Positions 1-6,468 of a stretch of DNA of 10,916 nt are shown here, one piece after another. The stretch's first letter is position 1, and each line of letters starts with the position of its first letter. A model generated the notes under the pieces. The model was not told where the DNA came from, did not search any database, and saw nothing but the letters and a program-made list of their open reading frames with translations. Origin of the DNA: an uncultured Collinsella sp. (GTDB lineage Bacteria; Actinomycetota; Coriobacteriia; Coriobacteriales; Coriobacteriaceae). The translations under genes were made by a program, and so were the position numbers. Where the stretch lies: the NCBI GenBank assembly GCA_934650975.1, contig CAKUFW010000067.1:1-10916 (forward strand), written 5' to 3'.

Positions 1-1250
1 ACTCGGTCGGTGTTTTCCCAGGTGAAGTCGGCGTCTTCTCGGCCGAAGTGGCCGTAGGCTGCTGTCTTCTCGTAGATCGGACGACGCAGGTCCAGGTCGC
101 GGATGATCGCGCCCGGGCGCAGGTCGAAGGTCTTCTCGACGGCCTCGACGATCTTGTCCTCGGCGACCTTGGCGGTGCCGAACGTATCGACCATGATCGA
201 CAGCGGCTTGGAAACGCCGATGGCGTAGGCGAGCTCGACTTCGCAGCGGTCGGCCAGGCCGGCGGCGACCACGTTTTTGGCGACCCAGCGTGCGGCGTAT
301 GCGGCCGAGCGGTCGACCTTGGTGCAGTCCTTGCCGCTAAAGGCGCCGCCGCCGTGACGGCCGTAACCGCCGTAGGTGTCGACGATGATCTTGCGGCCGG
401 TCAGACCCGTGTCGCCCATGGGGCCGCCCACGACAAAGCGACCGGTGGGGTTCACGTAGATGTCGGCGTTGTCCCACGGCATGCCCTCGGCAGCCATGAC
501 CGGGGTGATGACGTGTTCGATGAGGTCGGCCTTGATCTTGCCCATGTCCTCGATCTCGGCGGCATGCTGCGTGGAGATGACGATGGTCGTGACCTCGACG
601 GGCTTGCCGTCCTCGTAGCGCACGGTGACCTGGGTCTTGCCGTCGGGGCGCAGGTAGGGCAGGGTGCCGTCGTGGCGAACGGCGGCCAGGCGCTCGGCCA
701 AGCGGCTTGCCAGGTAGTGCGGCATGGGCATGAGAGTCTTGGTCTCGTTGGAGGCGTAGCCGAACATCATGCCCTGGTCGCCGGCGCCGATCAGGTCGAT
801 CGGGTCGGTGGTGGCGCCGGTCTGGGTCTCGAAGGACTCGTCGACGCCCTGGGCGATATCGGGCGACTGCTCGTGGATGAGGCTCATAACGCCGCAGGTA
901 TCGCAGTCAAAACCGAACTTGGCGCGGTTGTAGCCAATGCGGCGGATAACGCCACGGGCAATCTCCTGCACGTCGACGTAGGCCTGGGTGCGGATCTCGC
1001 CGGCAACGATGACGGTGCCGGTGGTCACGAGGGTCTCGCAGGCGCAGCGGACGTTCTCAACGTTGGCTGGCACGCCATTGGGTGCAATATAGCCCTGCTC
1101 TTGCAGCTCTATTTCTTTGGCGAGGATTGCGTCGAGTACGGCGTCGCTGATCTGGTCAGCAATCTTATCGGGATGACCTTCGGTCACCGACTCCGACGTA
1201 AATACAAAGGACCCGTGTTGGGGCGGGATGGAACGAAGTTCTTCTGACAT
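1..1250 (-). CDS. metK: S-adenosylmethionine synthetase (C-terminus cut by window edge)
   Basis: Cytosolic methionine adenosyltransferase: it makes SAM from methionine and ATP, releasing PPi and Pi. Translating the reverse strand from the ATG at 1250 gives 416 residues without a stop, ending WENTDR at the edge. This matches the usual end of the family, so only a short tail is missing. Visible signatures are the N-terminal [16 protein letters not shown] around residues 25-40 (ATP/Mg site), [12 protein letters not shown] around 156-166 (methionine/flexible loop region) and GGGAFSGKD around 300-308 (P-loop-like signature). At 416+ residues it is slightly longer than the roughly 385-400 usual in bacteria. 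A GAAAGGA ribosome site lies about 6 nt before the ATG. The gene is divergent from gltX. A terminator-like hairpin sits in its leader. The N-terminal sequence MSEELRS, with the conserved [11 protein letters not shown] following, supports this start. Confidence 0.97.
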   Translation of the reverse strand, partial: MSEELRSIPPQHGSFVFTSESVTEGHPDKIADQISDAVLDAILAKEIELQEQGYIAPNGVPANVENVRCACETLVTTGTVIVAGEIRTQAYVDVQEIARGVIRRIGYNRAKFGFDCDTCGVMSLIHEQSPDIAQGVDESFETQTGATTDPIDLIGAGDQGMMFGYASNETKTLMPMPHYLASRLAERLAAVRHDGTLPYLRPDGKTQVTVRYEDGKPVEVTTIVISTQHAAEIEDMGKIKADLIEHVITPVMAAEGMPWDNADIYVNPTGRFVVGGPMGDTGLTGRKIIVDTYGGYGRHGGGAFSGKDCTKVDRSAAYAARWVAKNVVAAGLADRCEVELAYAIGVSKPLSIMVDTFGTAKVAEDKIVEAVEKTFDLRPGAIIRDLDLRRPIYEKTAAYGHFGREDADFTWENTDR

Positions 1251-1262
1251 GATTGTCCTTTC

Positions 1263-1300
1263 AAAAAACGTGTCCCGGCGACCGTTACCATTCCGCCGGG
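1263..1300 (-). promoter_or_regulatory. Terminator-like hairpin in metK leader (possible attenuator)
   Basis: On the reverse strand, CCCGGCG (1300-1294) and CGCCGGG (1280-1274) form a perfect 7-bp GC stem with a 13-nt loop. Five nucleotides later comes a run of six T (1268-1263), and the metK ribosome site follows directly. A GC stem plus U-tract inside a 5' leader is the layout of an attenuator. I do not recognise a known SAM-riboswitch core here. It could also be a processing or stability hairpin. Confidence 0.4.
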
Positions 1301-1318
1301 CTCTCTATGCAAGGGCAC

Positions 1319-1347
1319 ATCATAGCGCGTAAATCAAACATTCACAC
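1319..1347 (-). promoter_or_regulatory. Candidate metK promoter
   Basis: Reverse-strand TATGAT at 1324-1319 is a good -10 match (5 of 6). The -35 region about 16-17 bp upstream (TGTGAA/GTGTGA, 1346-1342) is poor. Transcription would start near 1312, giving a ~60-nt leader that contains the hairpin at 1263-1300. This is based on the -10 match and position only. Confidence 0.3.
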
Positions 1348-1356
1348 CCTTTCCGC

Positions 1357-1389
1357 ACCTACTCATTGGGGACAGACTTAAATGACCAG
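1357..1389 (+). repeat. Intergenic REP-like repeat, copy 1 (forward)
   Basis: 33-bp unit containing GGGGACAGACTTAAATGA. It is a perfect inverted match to copy 3 (1457-1489), separated by 67 bp, and shares at least 27 bp directly with copy 2. Similar GGGGACAGAC-type units are known around RAYT (REP-associated tyrosine transposase) genes in other bacteria. No transposase is in this window, so the element would be non-autonomous. Confidence 0.85.
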
Positions 1390-1395
1390 CCGGGC

Positions 1396-1422
1396 ACTCA
1401 TTGGGGACAGACTTAAATGACC
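1396..1422 (+). repeat. Intergenic REP-like repeat, copy 2 (forward)
   Basis: 27-bp direct copy of the 1357-1389 unit (core GGGGACAGACTTAAATGA), starting 39 bp after copy 1. It can also pair over 27 bp with copy 3 (1459-1485), leaving a 36-nt loop, so copies 1 and 2 are alternative partners for the same strand. Confidence 0.85.
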
Positions 1423-1456
1423 GGCCTTACCTAAGTGCCGACAGGTTGCCCAAAGA

Positions 1457-1489
1457 CTGGTCATTTAAGTCTGTCCCCAATGAGTAGGT
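1457..1489 (-). repeat. Intergenic REP-like repeat, copy 3 (inverted)
   Basis: Exact 33-bp reverse complement of copy 1. It ends about 35 bp before the candidate gltX -10, so the repeat cluster just fills the space between the divergent promoters. Confidence 0.88.
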
Positions 1490-1498
1490 CGGTGCCCT

Positions 1499-1529
1499 TT
1501 GTGCGGAGGTTGCTTTGTTGCTTTATACT
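1499..1529 (+). promoter_or_regulatory. Candidate gltX promoter
   Basis: TATACT at 1524-1529 is a good -10. The only -35-like hexamer is a weak TTGTGC at 1499-1504, with a long 19-bp spacer. Transcription would start near 1536, giving a ~34-nt leader with no room for a T-box or riboswitch. Confidence 0.35.
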
Positions 1530-1569
1530 GGTGCGGTTAGACAACCATCCTGCAATCGAGGAGATTTTC

Positions 1570-3045
1570 ATGGCATCAGACGTTCGCGTCCGCTTTGCAC
1601 CCTCACCCACGGGCAAGCTGCACATCGGCGGCGCCCGCACCGCTATCTATAACTGGGCTTTCGCCCGCGCAAACGGCGGCACGTTCATCCTGCGCATCGA
1701 CGACACCGACCCCACCCGCTCCACCGACGAGAACACGCAGATCATCCTGCGCGCCATGCGTTGGCTGGGCCTGGACTGGGACGAGGGTCCCGAGGTGGGC
1801 GGCGACTTTGGCCCCTACGCGCAGACCGAGCGCCTGGACCTGTACAAGCAGGCCGCCCAGAAGCTCTGGGACGAGGGCAAGGCCTATCCCTGCTTCTGCA
1901 CCAAGGAGCAGCTCGACGCCGACCGCAAGGCCGCTCAGGAGCGCAAGGACCCCTTCCAGGGCTATCAGCGCCGTTGCCGCGATCTTGACCCCGAGGAGGC
2001 CCGTCGCCGCATCGAGGCCGGCGAGTCCTACGTCCTGCGCATCAAGGTGCCCGAGGACCGCGGCGACGTCGTCATCCACGACGCCGTTCACGGTGAGGTG
2101 ACCTTCGACGCCAAGGAGCTCGACGACTTCGTCATCTTCCGCTCCGACGGCACGCCCACGTACAACTTCGCGACCGTCGTCGACGACGCCATGATGAAGA
2201 TCACCCACGTCATCCGTGGCGACGATCACCTGTCCAACACCCCGCGCCAGGTCATGGTCTACGAGGCCCTCGGCGCGCCCGTGCCCACGTTCGCCCACAT
2301 CTCTATGATTCTGGGTGCTGACGGCAAGAAGCTCTCCAAGCGCCATGGCGCTACCTCGGTGGAGGAGTACCGCGACGCCGGCTACCTGTCCGACGCCTTC
2401 GTCAACTACCTGGCGCTGCTCGGCTGGTCGCTCGATGGCGAGACCACGATCATCCCGCGCGACGTCCTGGCCAGCAAGTTCTCGCTCGACCGCATCTCCA
2501 AGAACCCGGCGACCTTCGACCCCAAGAAGCTCGACTGGGTCAATGCCGAGTACATCAACGGTATGTCCGACGCTCAGTTTGCCGACGAGGTCATGATCCC
2601 CGAGCTGCACGAGGCGGGTCTGATCGAGGGCAATGTCGAGTACGGCGAGGATTGGATCGACGCGCTTGCCGCCATCGTCAAGCCGCGCACCAAGATGCCG
2701 GCCGACGCCGTGACCGTCGCCGCTCCCATCTTCGCTACGGCCGAGACGCTCGAGTATGACGAGAAGTCCGTCAACAAGGGCCTGGCCAAGGAGGGCATGG
2801 GCGCCATTCTGGACGCCGCCAAGTCTGCGCTCGAGGGCGTGGACGAGTGGACGGCTGCCAACATCGACGCTGCGCTTGAGCCGCTGCCCGAGCAGATGGA
2901 CCTCAAGAAGCGCGTGGTCTTCCAGGCCGTGCGCGTCGCCGTCTGCGGCAACATGGTGAGCCCTCCGCTGGGTGAGACCATGGCGCTCGTCGGCCGCGAC
3001 GACTGTCTGGCGCGCATCGACCGCGCCCGCACGATGGCGCTGTAG
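1570..3045 (+). CDS. gltX: Glutamyl-tRNA synthetase
   Basis: Class I aminoacyl-tRNA synthetase that charges tRNA(Glu) with glutamate in the cytosol (491 residues, normal for bacterial GluRS). The N-terminal Rossmann signature PSPTGKLHIGGARTA is at residues 11-25, with the HIGH-type motif HIGG at 18-21. A C-x-C (108, 110) plus C136 in the connective insertion resembles the partial zinc site of many GluRS. GDDHLSNTPRQ near 217-227 and the KMSKS-type loop KLSKR at 254-258 complete the catalytic core, followed by the helical anticodon-binding region. I chose the ATG at 1570 over an upstream in-frame start at 1435. GAGGAG (1558-1563) sits 6 nt before it, MASDVRVRFAPSPTG is the expected N-terminus, and the upstream start lies inside the repeat array. 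It ends with tandem TAG stops and an intrinsic terminator, so it is probably monocistronic. Whether it also misacylates tRNA(Gln) for a GatCAB route cannot be told here. Confidence 0.97.
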   Translation: MASDVRVRFAPSPTGKLHIGGARTAIYNWAFARANGGTFILRIDDTDPTRSTDENTQIILRAMRWLGLDWDEGPEVGGDFGPYAQTERLDLYKQAAQKLWDEGKAYPCFCTKEQLDADRKAAQERKDPFQGYQRRCRDLDPEEARRRIEAGESYVLRIKVPEDRGDVVIHDAVHGEVTFDAKELDDFVIFRSDGTPTYNFATVVDDAMMKITHVIRGDDHLSNTPRQVMVYEALGAPVPTFAHISMILGADGKKLSKRHGATSVEEYRDAGYLSDAFVNYLALLGWSLDGETTIIPRDVLASKFSLDRISKNPATFDPKKLDWVNAEYINGMSDAQFADEVMIPELHEAGLIEGNVEYGEDWIDALAAIVKPRTKMPADAVTVAAPIFATAETLEYDEKSVNKGLAKEGMGAILDAAKSALEGVDEWTAANIDAALEPLPEQMDLKKRVVFQAVRVAVCGNMVSPPLGETMALVGRDDCLARIDRARTMAL

Positions 3046-3068
3046 TAGCTGCGCAAACGCATGTATCC

Positions 3069-3104
3069 GAGCCCCGTTCATCCCGAGCGGGGCTCTTGTT
3101 TCTG
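3069..3104 (+). terminator. Intrinsic terminator of gltX
   Basis: GAGCCCCGTTC (3069-3079) pairs with GAGCGGGGCTC (3085-3095): 11 bp with one G-U pair and a 5-nt loop. A T-rich tail TTGTTTCTGT follows. It lies 24 nt after the gltX stop and separates gltX from priA. Confidence 0.88.
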
Positions 3105-3118
3105 TAGACGTATGGGGT

Positions 3119-3124
3119 GGGAGG
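3119..3124 (+). promoter_or_regulatory. Ribosome binding site fixing the priA start
   Basis: GGGAGG lies 10 nt before the ATG at 3135. It overlaps the alternative in-frame GTG at 3117, which therefore has no usable site of its own. This favours ATG 3135. Confidence 0.7.
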
Positions 3125-3134
3125 TGCTTGTACC

Positions 3135-5588
3135 ATGGCCGAGCAACTATCGCTGTTTGGTTCGCCGGAACCGGAGGTGACCCTGGTGCAGTCCGCTCAT
3201 GCTGCCGAGCAGGTCAAGCCCGAGCCTGCCCCCGAGCCCGTCACCGCCTACGCGAGCGTGGTCCTCGACATCCCAACTCGCGCGCTGTCCGAGTCGTTTG
3301 CCTACGGCATTCCGCAGACCCTTGCCAACGAGTCCCAGATCGGCTCTACGGTCCTGGTCCATTTTGGCAACCGTGCTGCCGCGGGCTATATCGTGGACAT
3401 TGCGCCTGAACTGGCCGACCTGCAAGGCAACGACGCCCTCGACCCTGCGCGCATTAAGCCCATCGAGGCCGTCCTTAGCAGACCGCTCTTTACCGCCGAG
3501 GCTGCCCGTATCGCACGTTGGATGAGCCGCGAGTACGTCGCGACGCTTTCCGAGTGCCTGCGTCTGTTCCTGCCGCCGGGCGGAAGCCCACGCGTGGTGA
3601 AAGGCGACGACGGCGCATGGACTGTCGAGCGACCCGCCGTCAAGCCCATCCAAAACCGTTGGGTCATGCTCACACCCGAGGGCTTCGACTATACGCCGCC
3701 CAAAACGGCGGTTCGCCAGCGCCAACTTATCGAGGCGCTCCAGTGCGGTCCGGTCACGACACGCGATCTCAACCTGCTCTACAACAGCATGTCGGCGACC
3801 ATCAAGGCGCTCGAAAAACGCGGCGTCGTGGTGGTGGAGGAGCGCCGTGCGTGGCGTGGCTGCAGCGAGCAGACCACGCTGTCCTCGGCGAGCGGCAAAG
3901 CGCCGGTCTCGCTTACCAACGGTCAGCAGCGGGCGCTTGCGCAAATCGAACGCGCTCGCCTGGACGCCCATGGTGACGTGGTGCTCGTCGACGGCGTCAC
4001 CGGTTCCGGCAAAACCGAGGTCTATCTCTCCGCCATCGAGCGCGTGCTGGCCGCTGGCCGTTCGGCCTGCGTGCTCGTGCCCGAGATCTCGCTGACGGCC
4101 CAGACCGTCGGCCGCTTTCGCTCGCGTTTTGGCGAGACGGTCGCGGTCTTCCACTCGCGCCTCTCGGCCGGCGAGCGTTTGGACCAGTGGGACATGGTCG
4201 CCAGCGGTTCGGCCCGCGTGGTCGTGGGTGCCCGCTCGGCACTCTTTTGCCCGCTCAGCGACCTAGGCCTCATCATCATCGACGAGGAGCACGAGACCAG
4301 CTACAAGCAGGGTTCCAGCCCGCGTTACCATGCGCGCGAGGTGGCGGCCGAGATGGCGCGCCGCTATCGTTGTCCGCTTGTGCTGGGGTCGGCCACGCCC
4401 TCGGCCGAGGCGCTCGACCGCTGCCGCCGCGGCACGTACAACGGCGCCACCTGGACGCGCGTCGAGATGCCCGAGCGCCCAGGGCATGCGGTGCTGCCTA
4501 CGGTCCGCATCGCCGACCTGCGCCGTGAGTTCGCACACGGTAGCCGCTCCATGTTCTCAAAACCGCTGATGGAAGGCCTTGAGCGCGTTGTCGAGCGTCG
4601 CGAAAAGGCCGTGCTGCTTCATAACCGTCGCGGCTTTGCGCCGTTCCTCATGTGCCGCGAGTGCGGCTGCGTACCCACCTGCAACCACTGCTCCACCGCG
4701 CTCACGTACCACGAGCGCACGCACGCGCTGCAGTGCCACACCTGCGGATCGTCTTGGCGCGTTCAGCCCTATCCGGCGCCCACGAGCCGCTGCCCCAAGT
4801 GCGGCAGCCGCTACCTGGCCAAAATGGGCTTGGGCACGCAGCAAATCGAAGACGCGCTGCACCAGATGCTGCCCGAGGACGTCGCCATCATCCGCATGGA
4901 TGCCGATTCCACGCGCGGCAAGGACGCGCACAAAAAGCTGCTCGAGCAGTTTGATGCCGCCGATTGCGCCGTGCTGCTGGGCACCCAGATGATCGCCAAG
5001 GGCCTCGATTTTCCCGAGGTCACGCTCGTGGGCGTGGTCAATGCCGATTTTGCGTTGAAGCTGCCCGATTTTAGAGCAGGGGAGCGTGCCTACGATCTGC
5101 TGGAGCAGGTGGCGGGCCGCGCCGGCCGCGGCGATCGCCCCGGTGAGGTTATCATCCAGACCTACCTGCCCGAGGACCCGGTCATTCGCGCCGTCGCCGA
5201 GCACGACCGCTCGATCTTTACTGACTACGACCTGGACCAGCGTCACGATGCCCTGTATCCGCCGTTTGTGCGTCTGGTTAACATCCTGGTGTGGTCGGCG
5301 AATCGAGACGATGCGCAGGACTACATCGGGCGCATCGCGAAGCTCCTCAAACGCCGCTGGCATGCCGCCGCGCCCGAATTTTTGCGGGCGGGGAGTGCCG
5401 TGCCGCAGGTGCTGGGCCCGGCTTCGTGTGTAATCGAGAGAGCCAAGGACCGTTACCGCTTCCATCTGCTTGTGAAGTCGCCGGTAGGGTACCATGTCTC
5501 TGATGATATCGACGCCTGCCTTAAAGAGGTGGGCTCCGTGCGCGGCGTGAGCGTGAGCGTTGACGTCGACGCCTATGATTTGATGTAA
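3135..5588 (+). CDS. priA: Primosomal protein N', replication-restart helicase PriA
   Basis: Superfamily 2 3'-5' DNA helicase that recognises stalled forks and D-loops and reloads the replisome (817 residues; E. coli PriA is ~730). Order of parts: a short N-terminal tail with QLSLF at residues 4-8 and a Pro/Glu/Ala-rich linker to about 35; the 3' DNA-binding domain to ~120; a winged-helix region ~190-240; helicase lobe 1 with Walker A GVTGSGKT (287-294) and DEEH (383-386). An eight-cysteine zinc module is inserted in lobe 2 (C507, C510, C516, C519, C534, C537, C553, C556; an extra C512 is present). Motif VI QVAGRAGR is at 658-665, and a C-terminal domain follows. All ATPase motifs are intact, unlike the degenerate PriA of mycobacteria and many other Actinobacteria. 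It starts after the gltX terminator and is followed 18 nt later by def, probably in one transcript. Confidence 0.96.
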   Translation: MAEQLSLFGSPEPEVTLVQSAHAAEQVKPEPAPEPVTAYASVVLDIPTRALSESFAYGIPQTLANESQIGSTVLVHFGNRAAAGYIVDIAPELADLQGNDALDPARIKPIEAVLSRPLFTAEAARIARWMSREYVATLSECLRLFLPPGGSPRVVKGDDGAWTVERPAVKPIQNRWVMLTPEGFDYTPPKTAVRQRQLIEALQCGPVTTRDLNLLYNSMSATIKALEKRGVVVVEERRAWRGCSEQTTLSSASGKAPVSLTNGQQRALAQIERARLDAHGDVVLVDGVTGSGKTEVYLSAIERVLAAGRSACVLVPEISLTAQTVGRFRSRFGETVAVFHSRLSAGERLDQWDMVASGSARVVVGARSALFCPLSDLGLIIIDEEHETSYKQGSSPRYHAREVAAEMARRYRCPLVLGSATPSAEALDRCRRGTYNGATWTRVEMPERPGHAVLPTVRIADLRREFAHGSRSMFSKPLMEGLERVVERREKAVLLHNRRGFAPFLMCRECGCVPTCNHCSTALTYHERTHALQCHTCGSSWRVQPYPAPTSRCPKCGSRYLAKMGLGTQQIEDALHQMLPEDVAIIRMDADSTRGKDAHKKLLEQFDAADCAVLLGTQMIAKGLDFPEVTLVGVVNADFALKLPDFRAGERAYDLLEQVAGRAGRGDRPGEVIIQTYLPEDPVIRAVAEHDRSIFTDYDLDQRHDALYPPFVRLVNILVWSANRDDAQDYIGRIAKLLKRRWHAAAPEFLRAGSAVPQVLGPASCVIERAKDRYRFHLLVKSPVGYHVSDDIDACLKEVGSVRGVSVSVDVDAYDLM

Positions 5589-5594
5589 CAACCC

Positions 5595-5600
5595 GAAAGG
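5595..5600 (+). promoter_or_regulatory. Ribosome binding site deciding the def start
   Basis: GAAAGG ends directly against the first ATG (5601), leaving no spacing, but stands 6 nt before the second ATG (5607). The second ATG is therefore the likelier start. Confidence 0.6.
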
Positions 5601-5606
5601 ATGGCC

Positions 5607-6143
5607 ATGGAAGCCAACGGAATCGTACTGTCGCCCGACCCTCGCCTGCGCCAGGAGTGCGCCGTCATCGAGGAGATCACCCCGGCGATCGAGGCGCTTG
5701 CCGAGAAGATGAAGAAGATGATGTTCGAGAACGGCGGTTGCGGCCTGGCTGCCCCGCAGATCGGCGAGCTCATTCAGCTCGTGACCATCGACTGCGACTA
5801 TAGCGACAAGAACGACTACGACCCGTACGTGCTTATCAATCCCGTGATTGTTGAGCAGAGCGACAACCTGGTGCCGTTTAGCGAGGGCTGCCTGTCCATT
5901 CCCGGCATTAGCTGCGAGATCGAGCGTCCGGATCATGTTGTCGTCGAGGCGTATGACCTGGATGCCAACCTGATTCGCTATGAGGCCACGGGAGACCTGT
6001 TCTGCGTGTGCCTGCAGCACGAGATTGATCACCTGCATGGCAATACCATGTTCGAGCGACTCAAGCCGATGCAGAGGATCAAGGCGGTCAAAGAATACCA
6101 GGACGCCCTGGCCCGCGGCGCTCGACCGGGCGAGACGGAGTAG
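5607..6143 (+). CDS. def: Peptide deformylase
   Basis: Metalloenzyme that removes the N-formyl group from nascent proteins at the ribosome exit, undoing the modification installed by Fmt, which is encoded next. The protein is 178 residues, a normal deformylase size. All three family motifs are present: motif 1 GCGLAAPQ (residues 44-51), motif 2 EGCLS (93-97) and motif 3 HEIDH (138-142). Metal ligands are C95, H138 and H142, with E139 as general base/acid. ATG 5601 would add two residues (MA), but 5607 has the better ribosome-site spacing. The gene follows priA by 18 nt. Codon use is C/G-ending, like priA and gltX and unlike fmt just downstream. A long palindrome begins 7 nt after the stop. 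Confidence 0.97.
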   Translation: MEANGIVLSPDPRLRQECAVIEEITPAIEALAEKMKKMMFENGGCGLAAPQIGELIQLVTIDCDYSDKNDYDPYVLINPVIVEQSDNLVPFSEGCLSIPGISCEIERPDHVVVEAYDLDANLIRYEATGDLFCVCLQHEIDHLHGNTMFERLKPMQRIKAVKEYQDALARGARPGETE

Positions 6144-6150
6144 GTCGTCC

Positions 6151-6252
6151 GTCCCTGGGGTTGGCCGCCTATATATCATCCCGTGCTCAAACATTCTCGC
6201 TTCGCTGCGAAACTGCGCGCGGGACGATATATAGGCGGCCAACCCCAGGGAC
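6151..6252. repeat. 102-bp near-perfect palindrome after def
   Basis: Positions 6151-6177 pair perfectly with 6226-6252 (27 bp, GTCCCTGGGG at the outer end and TATATATC at the inner end). After one A/C mismatch, 6179-6186 pairs with 6217-6224, including one G-U. This makes a ~36-bp stem around a 30-nt loop, which itself holds a small TCGC/GCGA hairpin (6197-6200 / 6207-6210). No T-run follows on either strand, so it is not a classical terminator. It is unrelated in sequence to the other palindromes here. It may be a REP/MITE-type element, a transcript-stabilising structure, or both. Confidence 0.9.
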
Positions 6253-6468
6253 TACGTTATTCGGGGTCGGTTCGCCCGGGTGCACTTGGGCCAGGTGGGG
6301 GCGTCTTCGCTGATAATTGGTTTGTTGAGAGAGTTGCTTTTATTGCGGCTCTTTCTTTGGTTTTGGGTATATTTGTTCTTGTTGAACTGTTATTGCGGAT
6401 GGGCTGGGGACTGGCTTTCCGCTGTTGTTTGTAGCCGTCTTGGCTCTGGTTTTGAGGAGACATTGGTT
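6253..6468 (+). other. Rest of def-fmt intergenic region, GT-rich
   Basis: No convincing gene. The stretch becomes strongly T/G-rich on the + strand from about 6310. GATAAT at 6312-6317 could be a -10 for fmt, but no good -35 precedes it at 16-19 bp. The fmt ribosome site GAGGAGA is at 6454-6460. One frame (about 6312-6434) encodes a hydrophobic stretch but lacks a start codon with a ribosome site. Confidence 0.5.

Noticed and set aside
48..1247. Long + strand open frame opposite metK
   Set aside because: Antisense shadow of metK. Its Gly/Ala/Val/Asp-rich composition reflects the complement of GC-rich codons, with no family resemblance.
1251..1312. SAM riboswitch upstream of metK
   Set aside because: I could not match a known SAM-riboswitch core. 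Only a terminator-like hairpin is supported.
1357..1489. CRISPR array
   Set aside because: Only three copies, one inverted, with unequal spacing and no cas genes. This is a REP-like structure.
1435..1569. N-terminal extension of gltX from 1435
   Set aside because: It would be encoded by the repeat array and the promoter region. ATG 1570 has an ideal ribosome site and the family N-terminus.
4557..6242. 561-codon reverse-strand frame opposite priA and def
   Set aside because: It spans two well-supported genes on the other strand and has no recognisable domain. It is a high-GC shadow frame.
6312..6434. Hydrophobic frame between def and fmt reading like a single membrane segment (AFIAALSLVLGIFVLVELLL)
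   Set aside because: No in-frame start codon with a ribosome site. Long Leu/Val/Phe runs are expected from GT-rich DNA, and the region runs into the fmt leader.
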